22,957 nt of DNA from JALYXS01 sp051003795 (GTDB lineage Bacteria > Acidobacteriota > Terriglobia > Bryobacterales > Bryobacteraceae): contig JBPCKZ010000002.1 in NCBI GenBank assembly GCA_051003795.1, positions 1-22,957 of the forward strand, read 5' to 3'. The position numbers and the translations under genes were made by a program. Below are positions 16,711 through 22,957 of the stretch, piece by piece. Position 1 is the stretch's first letter; the number at the start of each line of letters is the position of its first letter. The notes under the pieces were generated by a model, which was not told the DNA's origin, searched no databases, and saw only the letters and a list, made by a program, of their open reading frames with translations.

Positions 16711-17452
16711 AGCCGAGCCTGAGCCGCGCCCAACACGCGCAGCGTCCCCGCATCTTGCACGAACAACACCACGCGCGTGAGGCCTTTCTTCAGTTGGACG
16801 CGAACATCGTTCTGTAATCCCGATTCACCCACCGCGCCGATCTTTTTTAAAGAGTAGACTACCGCGGCGTGGTCCAGATTCCGGCCGGCATTCTCGCCGC
16901 TCGAAACCTGGGAGCTCGCATGATCTTGCGCCAGGACCATGTAGACGGTGCCGCCTGCTTTCGACGGCCCGATATCGAAGTGGATCTCAGCGTCGTTCCC
17001 ATCTCTTGAAGCGGTAAGAGTCACCGGCAGCTCTCCGCCCGGATCGCATCGCGAATCGCGCTCCTGGCATTGCCCTTGTCGCTTCCCACAAAACCCGTCG
17101 TGCCATCGACCACGAGTTCGGGCGTATACACTCCGCCGCCCGGAAGCCGCGACGCGTAATCGCGCTGCCTCCGGCTGAATGCCGGAGACGAATACGGGTC
17201 CGCCCATCCCAAGTGGTTCCAATAGTCCACGTGTTCGCTAAGCACGATCAAATCCGCTCCGGCGACGGGCTGCTCCCGGTCTAGTTGCGCGAGCAATCTG
17301 TCCGCCGGTGGACAGCTCGAGCATCCTTCCGAAGTAAACAGTTCCAGAAGTACGGGAATGCGTGCCGTCGTTCTTGGATTCGAAGAATCGCCGGCGGAAG
17401 AGGTCAAACTCGTCATCAGAAAAGCTGCCGTAAGAAGCGTGGTCGGTTTCAT
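16707..17452 (-). pseudogene. DUF1223 thioredoxin-fold secreted protein, interrupted by a frameshift
   Basis: Frame one starts at ATG 17452 with a signal peptide, then LLELFTSEGCSSCPPADRLLA with the redox-like pair Cys44-x2-Cys47, then VLSEHVDYWNHLGWADPYSS, YTPELVVDG and GNARSAIRDAIRAE; it stops at 17021. The rest of a DUF1223 protein (ELPVTLTASRDG, AEIHFDIGPS, VYMVLAQDHASSQVSSGENAGRNLDHAAVVYSL, TRVVLFVQD) is in a second frame that ends at 16707. The two parts join cleanly within GCGGAGAGCTG near 17030-17040, so one base has been lost (or two gained). Together they give the usual ~245 residues. The start lies 3 bases after the molybdoenzyme stop, so it belongs to that operon. DUF1223 proteins are periplasmic with no firm function; the CSSC pair suggests thiol chemistry. 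It may be a true mutation or an assembly error. Confidence 0.8.
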
Positions 17453-17455
17453 GTC

Positions 17456-18202
17456 TCAAAGCCCCGCATAGTAGTCGTAACCGCGTTCCGCCCAATAATC
17501 GTCGGGCCGGACATCGGTATACGCTATAGTTCCAATCCGTTTAAGGTTCTTGATTCCGTACTTGACCGGAATCACCAGCCGCAACGGCGCGCCATGCTCA
17601 TCTTCAAGCGGCTTGCCATTCATCTCGTAGCAGAGCAGCGTTTGCGGATGCAGCGCGCTCGGCATATCGACGCCCACGTAGTAGCCTTTGTCCGGCGTTT
17701 GCATCCCCACATACCGCGCCTTTTCGGAGCCCGGCGCCATCGTGGCAGTGAAGTCCGCGAGGCGAACACCACCCCAGTGCGTCACGCTGCTCCATCCTTC
17801 GATGCACTTGAACTCGGTGATGTGCTCGGTTTTCGGAAATTTGCGGATCTCGTCCATCGTCAACTGGCGGGCGGGTTTGTTTTCTCCATGCGGAATCACC
17901 GATACCTTCCAGTCGGCGTCATCGACATCGTCGTCGAGACCTTCGTCGCCATTGGGACGAAGCTTCTCGATCGTCGATTCCGGGAAGACCGGCGCGAGGT
18001 GATCGCCGGCATAGAGCGCCTTGCTCGTCACGCGGCCGTCGAAATCGAGAACGCGGCGAAACCGGGACGATAGCTCGCCGGCATCGTCTCCATGACCGAG
18101 CCATTCCCAACCGGCGATTCCGGCGACGGCGCCCGCTCCGAGCGCGAGAAAGCCGCGGCGGCTTCGAGCGGCCATCTCCTGTTTCGGCGTGCGCTCAGGC
18201 AT
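17456..18202 (-). CDS. Tat-exported molybdopterin oxidoreductase, sulfite oxidase family (MsrP/YedY-like)
   Basis: This 248-residue protein has a twin-arginine leader (R15-R16 in SRRGFLALGAGAVAG) and an oxidoreductase molybdopterin domain. The molybdenum-ligand cysteine is C133 in EFKCIEGWSSVTHWGGVRL. ALHPQTLLCYEMNGKPL, DEHGAPLRLVIPVKYGIKNLKRI and a final DDYWAERGYDYY are typical of the family. MsrP/YedY reduces methionine sulfoxides in periplasmic proteins; other relatives oxidise sulfite. It is shorter than E. coli MsrP and has an acidic stretch at residues 86-97 (DEGLDDDVDDAD). The ATG overlaps the end of the cytochrome gene by 8 bases, so the cytochrome is very likely its quinone-linked partner. 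Divergence from an ECF sigma/NrsF pair points to repair of oxidised methionine. The exact substrate is inferred. Confidence 0.87.
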   Translation of the reverse strand: MPERTPKQEMAARSRRGFLALGAGAVAGIAGWEWLGHGDDAGELSSRFRRVLDFDGRVTSKALYAGDHLAPVFPESTIEKLRPNGDEGLDDDVDDADWKVSVIPHGENKPARQLTMDEIRKFPKTEHITEFKCIEGWSSVTHWGGVRLADFTATMAPGSEKARYVGMQTPDKGYYVGVDMPSALHPQTLLCYEMNGKPLEDEHGAPLRLVIPVKYGIKNLKRIGTIAYTDVRPDDYWAERGYDYYAGL

Positions 18203-18869
18203 TGGTTCGCTCCTGTTCCGCTCGCTTCAATTCCCAACCCGTGACCATGCCGCGGAAGTTGTTGTATCCGGCGCGAATCACCTGCGCAATATGAATCAGA
18301 AAGAAACCGAGGAAGCCCATCGTTAACAGAAAATGTTCCCAGCGCGCCATCGAATAACCTCCCAGCAAAGCCGTGAGCCAGTGTAATTGCACTGGCCGGT
18401 AGATTGCCAAACCCGTGAGCAGACTGCCGACACCCATAAGAACGATCGCCGTGTACGCTATTTTCTGCGCGCCGTTGTATTTCCCTTGCGGCGGGCAAAC
18501 TTTGCTCAATCCCAGATCGTGCAATGTGACCTGAATCGCCTGCCCAACGGACTTGCGATCCGGAACCACCAGCCGCCACTGACCCGAGATTAGCGTAAAC
18601 GCCGCATAGAGCAACCCGTTGATCGCGAAAATCCAGGCAAACAGGAAGTGCATGGCCATGCCTCCGGCAAGCTGGTGATCCAGATGAAATAGATTGTAAA
18701 TCCATTTCGGAAAGAAGTGGAACAAAGTGACGTCTCCGAGACCCACCCGATAGACGTCGTTCGCCCAATAGATCAGCAAACCGCTCCAGATCATGAGGAA
18801 CAGGATGGGAAAATTTACCCAATGCGTCCATCTGGTCAGCAGTAAATGCTTCTTTTCTAGATATTCCAT
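18195..18869 (-). CDS. cytochrome b561-like membrane protein, redox partner of the molybdoenzyme
   Basis: This is a 224-residue membrane protein with four main hydrophobic helices (about residues 17-35, 69-93, 136-156 and 178-200). Histidines are placed for two b hemes: H16 (RWTHWVNF), H65 and H74 (HQLAGGMAMHF), H179 and H193 (WEHFLL to FLIHIAQ). It resembles the cytochrome b561/Ni-Fe hydrogenase b-subunit family, not the YedZ/MsrQ ferric-reductase-like family that normally serves MsrP. The start is ATG 18867-18869 (EYLEKKHLLLTRWTHW); a longer open reading to 19019 runs across the promoter and into the sigma gene. It is first in a three-gene operon with the molybdoenzyme and DUF1223. Its promoter (18886-18911) matches that of the divergent sigma gene. 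It presumably passes quinol electrons to or from the molybdoenzyme. Confidence 0.87.
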   Translation of the reverse strand: MEYLEKKHLLLTRWTHWVNFPILFLMIWSGLLIYWANDVYRVGLGDVTLFHFFPKWIYNLFHLDHQLAGGMAMHFLFAWIFAINGLLYAAFTLISGQWRLVVPDRKSVGQAIQVTLHDLGLSKVCPPQGKYNGAQKIAYTAIVLMGVGSLLTGLAIYRPVQLHWLTALLGGYSMARWEHFLLTMGFLGFFLIHIAQVIRAGYNNFRGMVTGWELKRAEQERTNA

Positions 18870-18885
18870 CGTCTTCGGGAATGAG

Positions 18886-18911
18886 TTCGCGCGCGATTCC
18901 GGAAAAGTTAC
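18886..18911 (-). promoter_or_regulatory. ECF-type promoter for the cytochrome b-molybdoenzyme operon
   Basis: Read on the minus strand: -35 GTAACT (18911-18906), a 16-base spacer, and -10 CGAA (18889-18886), with the start codon 16 bases farther on. The wider box GCGTAACTTT is identical to that of the divergent promoter, and the spacing is the same to the base. An eight-base A-tract (18922-18915 on this strand) sits just upstream of the -35 and could act as an UP element. The pattern is seen directly; its use by the neighbouring sigma factor is inferred. Confidence 0.7.
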
Positions 18912-18944
18912 GCCTTTTTTTTGGGACAATCGGCCTGGATGTGC

Positions 18945-18970
18945 GTAACTTTCCCTTCGCCAAGGGCGAA
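18945..18970 (+). promoter_or_regulatory. ECF-type promoter for the sigma factor-NrsF operon (autoregulation)
   Basis: GTAACT at 18945-18950, a 16-base spacer and CGAA at 18967-18970 lie 14 bases before the GTG (20 before the ATG) of the sigma gene. It carries the same GCGTAACTTT box as the opposite-strand promoter at 18886-18911. As I recall, the motif reported for Caulobacter SigF is GTAACC-N16-CGAA, one base different. The leader would be very short. Confidence 0.7.
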
Positions 18971-18984
18971 TATCCAAATGGGCA

Positions 18985-19521
18985 GTGTCCATGGACGCTG
19001 ACCAACTCCCGTCTCTCATGGCGCGCTATCAGCAATCGGATACTTCCGCCGCAAGCGCGCTCGTAAACGCGCTCAGCCCGCAAATTTTCCATTTTTTCCT
19101 GTCACAGGTGCGCGACCGCTCTCAAGCCGAGGATTTGCTTCAGGATCTTTGGCTGCGAATTCACAAGGCGCGGCATACGTACCGTCCGGGAGAGCCGGTG
19201 CTCCCCTGGATTTACGCGATCGCGCGGCGGACTCGCGTGGACCAGTATCGAAAGCGCCGGCATATCGCCGAACACGAATCGCCTGGAGAGCGCCTGCCCG
19301 AGATGGCCGCTCCCGAGGCGCCCCGGAACTCGCCGCCGAACATTTCCGAGCTTCTTTCCACTCTGCCGGCGGGGCAGCGCGAGGTGATCCTGATGCTCAA
19401 GGTTTCCGGACTCAGCCTGGAAGAAGTCGCGCGCGCGACCGGCGGCAGCGTGGGATCGGTAAAACAAAAAGCGCACCGCGGCTATGAGAAGCTGCGGTCG
19501 CTGCTGGCGGCCGGACGATGA
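18985..19521 (+). CDS. ECF RNA polymerase sigma factor (SigF/ECF16-like by context)
   Basis: This 178-residue sigma-70-family protein has only regions 2 and 4. Region 2 runs from ALSPQIFHFFLSQVRDRSQAEDLLQDLWLRIHKA to PWIYAIARRTRVDQYRKRR. Region 4 runs from LSTLPAGQREVILMLKVSGLSLEEVA to GSVKQKAHRGYEKLRSLL. It redirects RNA polymerase to stress promoters. The start is either GTG 18985 or ATG 18991 (MDADQLPSL); the ATG leaves a little more room for a leader. Its stop overlaps the start of the DUF1109/NrsF gene (ATGA), the usual arrangement for a sigma factor and its membrane anti-sigma factor. A GTAACT-N16-CGAA promoter stands before it and another before the divergent molybdoenzyme operon, so it probably controls both. 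Assignment to the SigF group rests mostly on the NrsF partner. Confidence 0.92.
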   Translation: MSMDADQLPSLMARYQQSDTSAASALVNALSPQIFHFFLSQVRDRSQAEDLLQDLWLRIHKARHTYRPGEPVLPWIYAIARRTRVDQYRKRRHIAEHESPGERLPEMAAPEAPRNSPPNISELLSTLPAGQREVILMLKVSGLSLEEVARATGGSVGSVKQKAHRGYEKLRSLLAAGR

Positions 19522-20204
19522 CTCGCGACCCGCTCGACGAGCTTTTCGCCGCGCCCACCGTTGCGCCCGACCCGAAGCGGCTGGAACGCATCGAGCGGCT
19601 GGTCACCGTTTCGCTCAAGCCGGTGAGGCCGCTGCCTTCGGACACGGCGCTGATGGCAATCTTCTTCGCGCTCTTCGCGGTGTTCGCGATAGCCGCAACC
19701 TTACCGTTCGGCTTTTCGGGATTCGACTTATTAGACCCGTGGCAGCGATTTTCGATGTATGGCGTAATCTCGATCTGCGCTTTCTTTTTCGCCGCGACGG
19801 TAGCGGGCCAGATGATTCCGGGATCGAGACGAAAGCACGATCCGTGGCGGGTGATTCTCCGGTCGCTTTTGTACCTGGCCGCCATCACGCTGGTCGTGTT
19901 CCAAAACTTCGATAGGGCGCGCTTCGTGGCTCGGGGCATTCCGTGCCTGCGCCTGGGCTCGATTTGCGCCGCGATTGCCGCCGCCTGCCTGTACGCCGTC
20001 ATTCGTAATGGGTTTGTCACATCGATGTTTCAAGCCGGAGCGGTTACGGGCGCGTTCGCCGGCTTAGCCGGAATCGCCGTTCTCGCGCTGCATTGTCCGA
20101 TTCACAGCGCGGCGCACGTTCTGGCGTGGCATTTGAGCGTGATGTTGTTGGCGGCGCTGGGCGGCGCGATTTTCGGCTGGAGCAAGACCCGCGCGCCTGC
20201 GTGA
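19518..20204 (+). CDS. nrsF: DUF1109/NrsF-type membrane anti-sigma factor
   Basis: This 228-residue protein has a ~40-residue cytosolic N-terminus and six hydrophobic segments. The end is typical of DUF1109: GAVTGAFAGLAGIAVLALHCPIHSAAHVLAWHLSVMLLAALGGAIFG. NrsF proteins hold a cognate ECF sigma factor at the membrane and release it when oxidants or metals reach conserved cysteines. Here Cys143 (GIPCLRLG) and Cys193 (LHCPIHS) are 50 residues apart; from memory this equals the spacing of the two essential cysteines in Caulobacter NrsF. Extra cysteines at 87, 150 and 157 lie in membrane segments. The gene overlaps the sigma gene by four bases. The symbol is given by family and context, not by identity. 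The role is well supported; the inducing signal is inferred. Confidence 0.82.
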   Translation: MTRDPLDELFAAPTVAPDPKRLERIERLVTVSLKPVRPLPSDTALMAIFFALFAVFAIAATLPFGFSGFDLLDPWQRFSMYGVISICAFFFAATVAGQMIPGSRRKHDPWRVILRSLLYLAAITLVVFQNFDRARFVARGIPCLRLGSICAAIAAACLYAVIRNGFVTSMFQAGAVTGAFAGLAGIAVLALHCPIHSAAHVLAWHLSVMLLAALGGAIFGWSKTRAPA

Positions 20205-20212
20205 ACCGTGCC

Positions 20213-20272
20213 GTGGCTCCGAACAAGTGTCCACACGAGTGTGGACACGGCAGACACGAGTGTCCGCGCCAC
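20213..20272. repeat. nested palindromic (REP-like) intergenic element
   Basis: A 60-base element between nrsF and speA. It holds a perfect hairpin, GTGTCCACAC-GA-GTGTGGACAC (20227-20248), then a second one, GACAC-GA-GTGTC (20253-20264), both with the same GA loop. The whole is bounded by GTGGC (20213) and GCCAC (20268). Such a layout is typical of dispersed palindromic repeats. It may also act as a transcription stop for nrsF; an AT-rich AACTT-CAA-AAGTT stem running into six Ts follows at about 20275-20290. Confidence 0.75.
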
Positions 20273-20339
20273 AAACTTCAAAAGTTTTTTGTTGCCCAAT
20301 TCCCCAATCCGAAGGACACTGAACTTTTAAGGAGATCCG

Positions 20340-22286
20340 TTGGAAAGAAATGCCCGCAAAGGTTCCCTCGTTCTGGAACCGACCGAACGCTGGTCCACGC
20401 AGGATGCCAGCGATCTTTACGATGTCGCCAGTTGGGGCAAAGGCTATTTTTCCGTCAACGACCAGGGCCATGTCCTGGTTTATCCGGAGAAGGACCCGGC
20501 GCGCTCAATCGATCTGAAAAAACTCGTCGATACGCTGATTCTGCGCGGCATTTCCCTGCCGATCCTGATCCGGTTCGCCGAAATCCTGAAGCATCGTCTA
20601 GGAGAGATCCACGCGGCTTTCGAGACGGCGATTCACGAGCACAAGTATCAGGGAAGCTACTGCTGCGTTTACCCCATCAAGGTCAACCAGCAGCGGCAGG
20701 TGGTGGAAGAGGTTCTCGAATTCGGCAAGCCCTTCAAGTTCGGCCTCGAAGCCGGTTCGAAACCGGAACTGCTGGCGGTGATGGCGCTGGCGGATAATGA
20801 AACGCCGATCGTCTGCAACGGTTTCAAAGACGATGAATACATCGAGATGGCGATGCTCGCCCAGAAGATGGGCCGCCGCATCATTCCCGTGGTCGAGAAG
20901 TACACCGAGCTGCACCTGATTGCAAAATACGCCGCTCGCGTTGGCGTCCGGCCAGCCATTGGCGTGCGAGTAAAGCTGGCCAGCCGCGGTTCGGGACGCT
21001 GGAAGTCGTCGGGCGGATACCGCTCGAAATTCGGACTCACCACCAGCGAGCTCATGCGCGCTTTGCAGGAGCTGAAGAGTTGGGGCATGGCGGATTGCCT
21101 GGAACTTCTGCATTTCCACCTGGGCAGCCAGATCACCAATATCCGCCAAGTGAAGGGCGCGGTAAACGAAGCCGCGCGGCTCTACGCCGAGCTATCGCGC
21201 GCCGGCGCTGGGCTCTGCTATTTGGATGTCGGCGGCGGACTCGGCGTCGATTACGACGGCTCGCAAACCGATTTCGAATCGAGCGTGAATTACACCCTAC
21301 AGGAATACGCCAACGACATCGTGTATCACATCCAGAACGTATGCGATGAAACCCAGGTTCCGCATCCGATTATCGTCACCGAAAGCGGACGCGCGATCGC
21401 GGCGTATCACAGCGTGCTGGTTTTCAACGTTCTCGGCGTATCCGGCTTGGGCGAAGAGGACGTTCCCGCCGAGTTGCCGCCCGATCCCGAGCAGCCGTTG
21501 CTGGACTTGCAGGAGACTTACCGCTCCATCACGGCGCGTAATTTGCTCGAAAGTTATCACGATGCGCAACAGGCGCTCGATCAAGCTCTAAATCTATTCA
21601 GCCTCGGATATCTTCCGCTCGAGCAGCGATGTCTCGCCGAGAATTTCTACTTCGCGATTTGCCGCCGCGTGCAGAAGATGTCCCGCGAACTGGAGTACTT
21701 CCCCGAAGAACTGGACGGACTCGACGCGTCGCTCTCCGATACATACTTCTGCAACTTCTCCCTGTTTCAAAGCATGCCCGATAGTTGGGCCATCAAGCAG
21801 CTCTTTCCCATCATGCCGATCCATCGCCTGGAGGAGAAGCCCACGCACCAGACCGTGCTAGGCGACATCACTTGCGATTCCGACGGCAAGGTGGACCAGT
21901 TTATCGACCGGCGCGACGTGAAACGAACGCTGGCGCTTCACACGTACGACGGATCGAATTACTATCTGGGAGCTTTTCTGGTGGGAGCTTATCAGGAGAT
22001 CCTGGGCGACATGCACAATCTGTTCGGCGACACGAATGCGGTGCACGTGAGGCTCGGCGAAACCGGGGAAGTAATTTTAGATGCCGTGATCAAGGGCGAT
22101 ACGGTTCGCGAAGTCCTGGACTATGTGCAGTTCAAGTCGGAGACCCTGATTGGGCAACTTCGGCGCGACGTGGAGACCGCTGTGCGCGACGGTAGGATCG
22201 GCTACGAGGAATCCGGCCGGTTATTGCGCTTTTACGAAGAGGGGCTTCATGGGTACACCTATTTGGAAGACGCGCACGAACAGTAG
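20340..22286 (+). CDS. speA: biosynthetic arginine decarboxylase
   Basis: This 648-residue PLP enzyme converts arginine to agmatine and CO2, the first step of the agmatine route to putrescine and spermidine. It is the full-length SpeA type (fold III, alanine-racemase-like). N-terminal WSTQDASDLYDVASWGKGYFSVN and K114 in VYPIKVNQQ (the PLP lysine) are clear. FGLEAGSKPEL, LLHFHLGSQITNI, LDVGGGLGVDYDGS (phosphate binding) and TESGRAIAAYHSVLVFNV follow, with the C-terminal SDTYFCNFSLFQSMPDSWAI holding the catalytic cysteine region. The start is TTG at 20340, decided by a near-perfect AAGGAGAT six bases upstream. It is preceded by a palindromic repeat, so it probably has its own promoter. The next gene converges. 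Identification is firm. Confidence 0.96.
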   Translation: MERNARKGSLVLEPTERWSTQDASDLYDVASWGKGYFSVNDQGHVLVYPEKDPARSIDLKKLVDTLILRGISLPILIRFAEILKHRLGEIHAAFETAIHEHKYQGSYCCVYPIKVNQQRQVVEEVLEFGKPFKFGLEAGSKPELLAVMALADNETPIVCNGFKDDEYIEMAMLAQKMGRRIIPVVEKYTELHLIAKYAARVGVRPAIGVRVKLASRGSGRWKSSGGYRSKFGLTTSELMRALQELKSWGMADCLELLHFHLGSQITNIRQVKGAVNEAARLYAELSRAGAGLCYLDVGGGLGVDYDGSQTDFESSVNYTLQEYANDIVYHIQNVCDETQVPHPIIVTESGRAIAAYHSVLVFNVLGVSGLGEEDVPAELPPDPEQPLLDLQETYRSITARNLLESYHDAQQALDQALNLFSLGYLPLEQRCLAENFYFAICRRVQKMSRELEYFPEELDGLDASLSDTYFCNFSLFQSMPDSWAIKQLFPIMPIHRLEEKPTHQTVLGDITCDSDGKVDQFIDRRDVKRTLALHTYDGSNYYLGAFLVGAYQEILGDMHNLFGDTNAVHVRLGETGEVILDAVIKGDTVREVLDYVQFKSETLIGQLRRDVETAVRDGRIGYEESGRLLRFYEEGLHGYTYLEDAHEQ

Positions 22287-22311
22287 CGTCGCAAGGGTTC
22301 AGACCTTCCGA

Positions 22312-22957
22312 TCAGACTTCTTGAGGCGCAAGACCGCCTGCCCAAATCCCTTTGATGCGTTCGAGCCCGCTGGGGCCGGCCACAATCAAACAAAGCGCGG
22401 CCAATAGCGGACACACGCCGGCTATAAAAAGGGCCACGCCGAATTGCTTCTGGGGTCCCAGGATCCATCCCGTGATGAGCGGCGCCGCCGCGCCCGCCAA
22501 CTGCGAGACGGTGTTCAGGTAGCCGATGGCGCGTCCCACCATCCCAGCGGGCGGAGCGTGTTGCGAGATGGCCCAGTAATTGGAATTGCCGATTCCTACC
22601 GAGCAGACCGACACAATCAGGATCGGCAGGACAGCCCCCTTGCCCGGCAACACCAGCAGCAGCAGAACCGCTCCCGCGCCGATGTAGCCCGCCGCCGCGA
22701 AGAAAACGCGCACGCGAAAAACGGAGCCGACGCGTTTCACCAATCGGTCGGCATAATAGCCGGCTAAGATATTCAACGCGGCCATGATGAATAGCGGAGT
22801 GGAGAGGACGCGGCCCATTTCGAGCGTCGTAAAACCGCGCGTGGCGGTCAGGTACGTAGGCACCCACGTGAGCAGGAAAAACCAGTAATAAGAAGACAGA
22901 AATATGCAAAGCGACATGGCCCAGAACGCGCGGCTGGCGAGCGTGGCCGGCCAGGGC
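22312..22957 (-). CDS. MFS transporter, C-terminal part (ACS/sugar-acid type), start outside window
   Basis: The frame is open to the right edge and ends at 22312, giving about 215 residues and at least five or six membrane helices. FWAMSLCIFLSSYYWFFLLTWVPTYL opens the second six-helix half. GRVLSTPLFIMAALNILAGYYADRLVKR is the MFS loop motif between helices 8 and 9, and GIGNSNYWAISQHAPPAGMVGRAIGYLNTVSQLAGAAAPLITGWIL is typical of the anion:cation symporter branch, which takes up glucarate, galactonate or similar organic acids. The final ~20 residues are cytosolic. It converges on speA with 25 bases between the stops. A sugar-acid dehydratase is encoded 16 kb away in this window; a link would be guesswork. 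Confidence 0.85.
   Translation of the reverse strand, partial: PWPATLASRAFWAMSLCIFLSSYYWFFLLTWVPTYLTATRGFTTLEMGRVLSTPLFIMAALNILAGYYADRLVKRVGSVFRVRVFFAAAGYIGAGAVLLLLVLPGKGAVLPILIVSVCSVGIGNSNYWAISQHAPPAGMVGRAIGYLNTVSQLAGAAAPLITGWILGPQKQFGVALFIAGVCPLLAALCLIVAGPSGLERIKGIWAGGLAPQEV

Noticed and set aside
18954..18970. Small palindromes (CCCTT-CGCC-AAGGG and TTCGCC-AAG-GGCGAA) before the sigma gene as a terminator or operator.
   Set aside because: They lie inside the spacer and -10 of the plus-strand promoter and have no T-tract. They could be an operator, but nothing else supports it.
18195..19092. Upstream extension of the cytochrome b frame to 19019, and another long minus-strand ORF, 18028-19092.
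   Set aside because: The extension runs through both promoters and into the sigma gene; ATG 18869 fits the first helix. The 18028-19092 ORF is a shadow of the cytochrome, molybdoenzyme and sigma genes.
20227..20264. The GTGTCC palindromes as a CRISPR array.
   Set aside because: There are no regular repeats and spacers; the copies are nested hairpins within 60 bases and no cas gene is near.
18195..20340. A methionine-rich scavenger peptide gene (MrpX-like), expected from proteobacterial SigF loci.
   Set aside because: I looked on both strands around the locus and saw no short, Met-rich, exported ORF. It may be elsewhere in the genome or absent.

Overview
The window looks like chromosomal DNA of an Acidobacteriota member, most likely of the Solibacter/Bryobacter group. 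Pointers are a Solibacter-type C-terminal domain (TIGR03437-like) at the left edge, a DUF1800/DUF1501 gene pair, GC-rich DNA, many TTG/GTG starts, and a large share of exported peptidases. This placement is inferred from gene content, not from a marker gene.

Layout. (1) 3-571: the end of a secreted HAF-repeat protein whose C-terminal domain lies in another frame. (2) 660-2132: a cupin followed by a radical SAM/SPASM-like protein. (3) 2363-4093: a secreted subtilisin-like protease ending in nine hexapeptides of SNVVWG type. (4) 4207-9201, minus strand: a YjhG/YagF-type sugar-acid dehydratase, then the DUF1501 (Tat) and DUF1800 (Sec) pair. (5) 9284-16710, plus strand: five tightly packed genes, namely acyl-CoA ligase, secreted TPR protein, second acyl-CoA ligase, S9 peptidase and M23 peptidase. 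(6) 16707-20204: an oxidative-stress type locus. A minus-strand operon (cytochrome b561-like protein, Tat-exported sulfite-oxidase-family molybdoenzyme, thioredoxin-fold DUF1223 protein broken by a frameshift) diverges from a plus-strand ECF sigma factor with an overlapping DUF1109/NrsF-type membrane anti-sigma factor. (7) 20213-22286: a palindromic repeat element and biosynthetic arginine decarboxylase speA. (8) 22312-22957: the C-terminal part of an MFS transporter on the minus strand.

The most interesting part is region 6. The intergenic space holds two copies of a GCGTAACTTT box on opposite strands, each followed at identical spacing by CGAA (GTAACT-N16-CGAA). One drives the sigma/anti-sigma pair and the other the molybdoenzyme operon. 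As I remember it, this is nearly the motif reported for Caulobacter SigF. The gene set resembles the SigF/NrsF-YedY systems that deal with oxidised methionine and reactive chlorine in Proteobacteria. Here, however, the membrane partner is a b561-like cytochrome rather than YedZ/MsrQ, and a DUF1223 protein is the third gene. I read it as an autoregulated, thiol-sensing envelope repair module in an acidobacterium.

Two genes appear frameshifted (HAF protein and DUF1223). Either could be real decay or an assembly indel.
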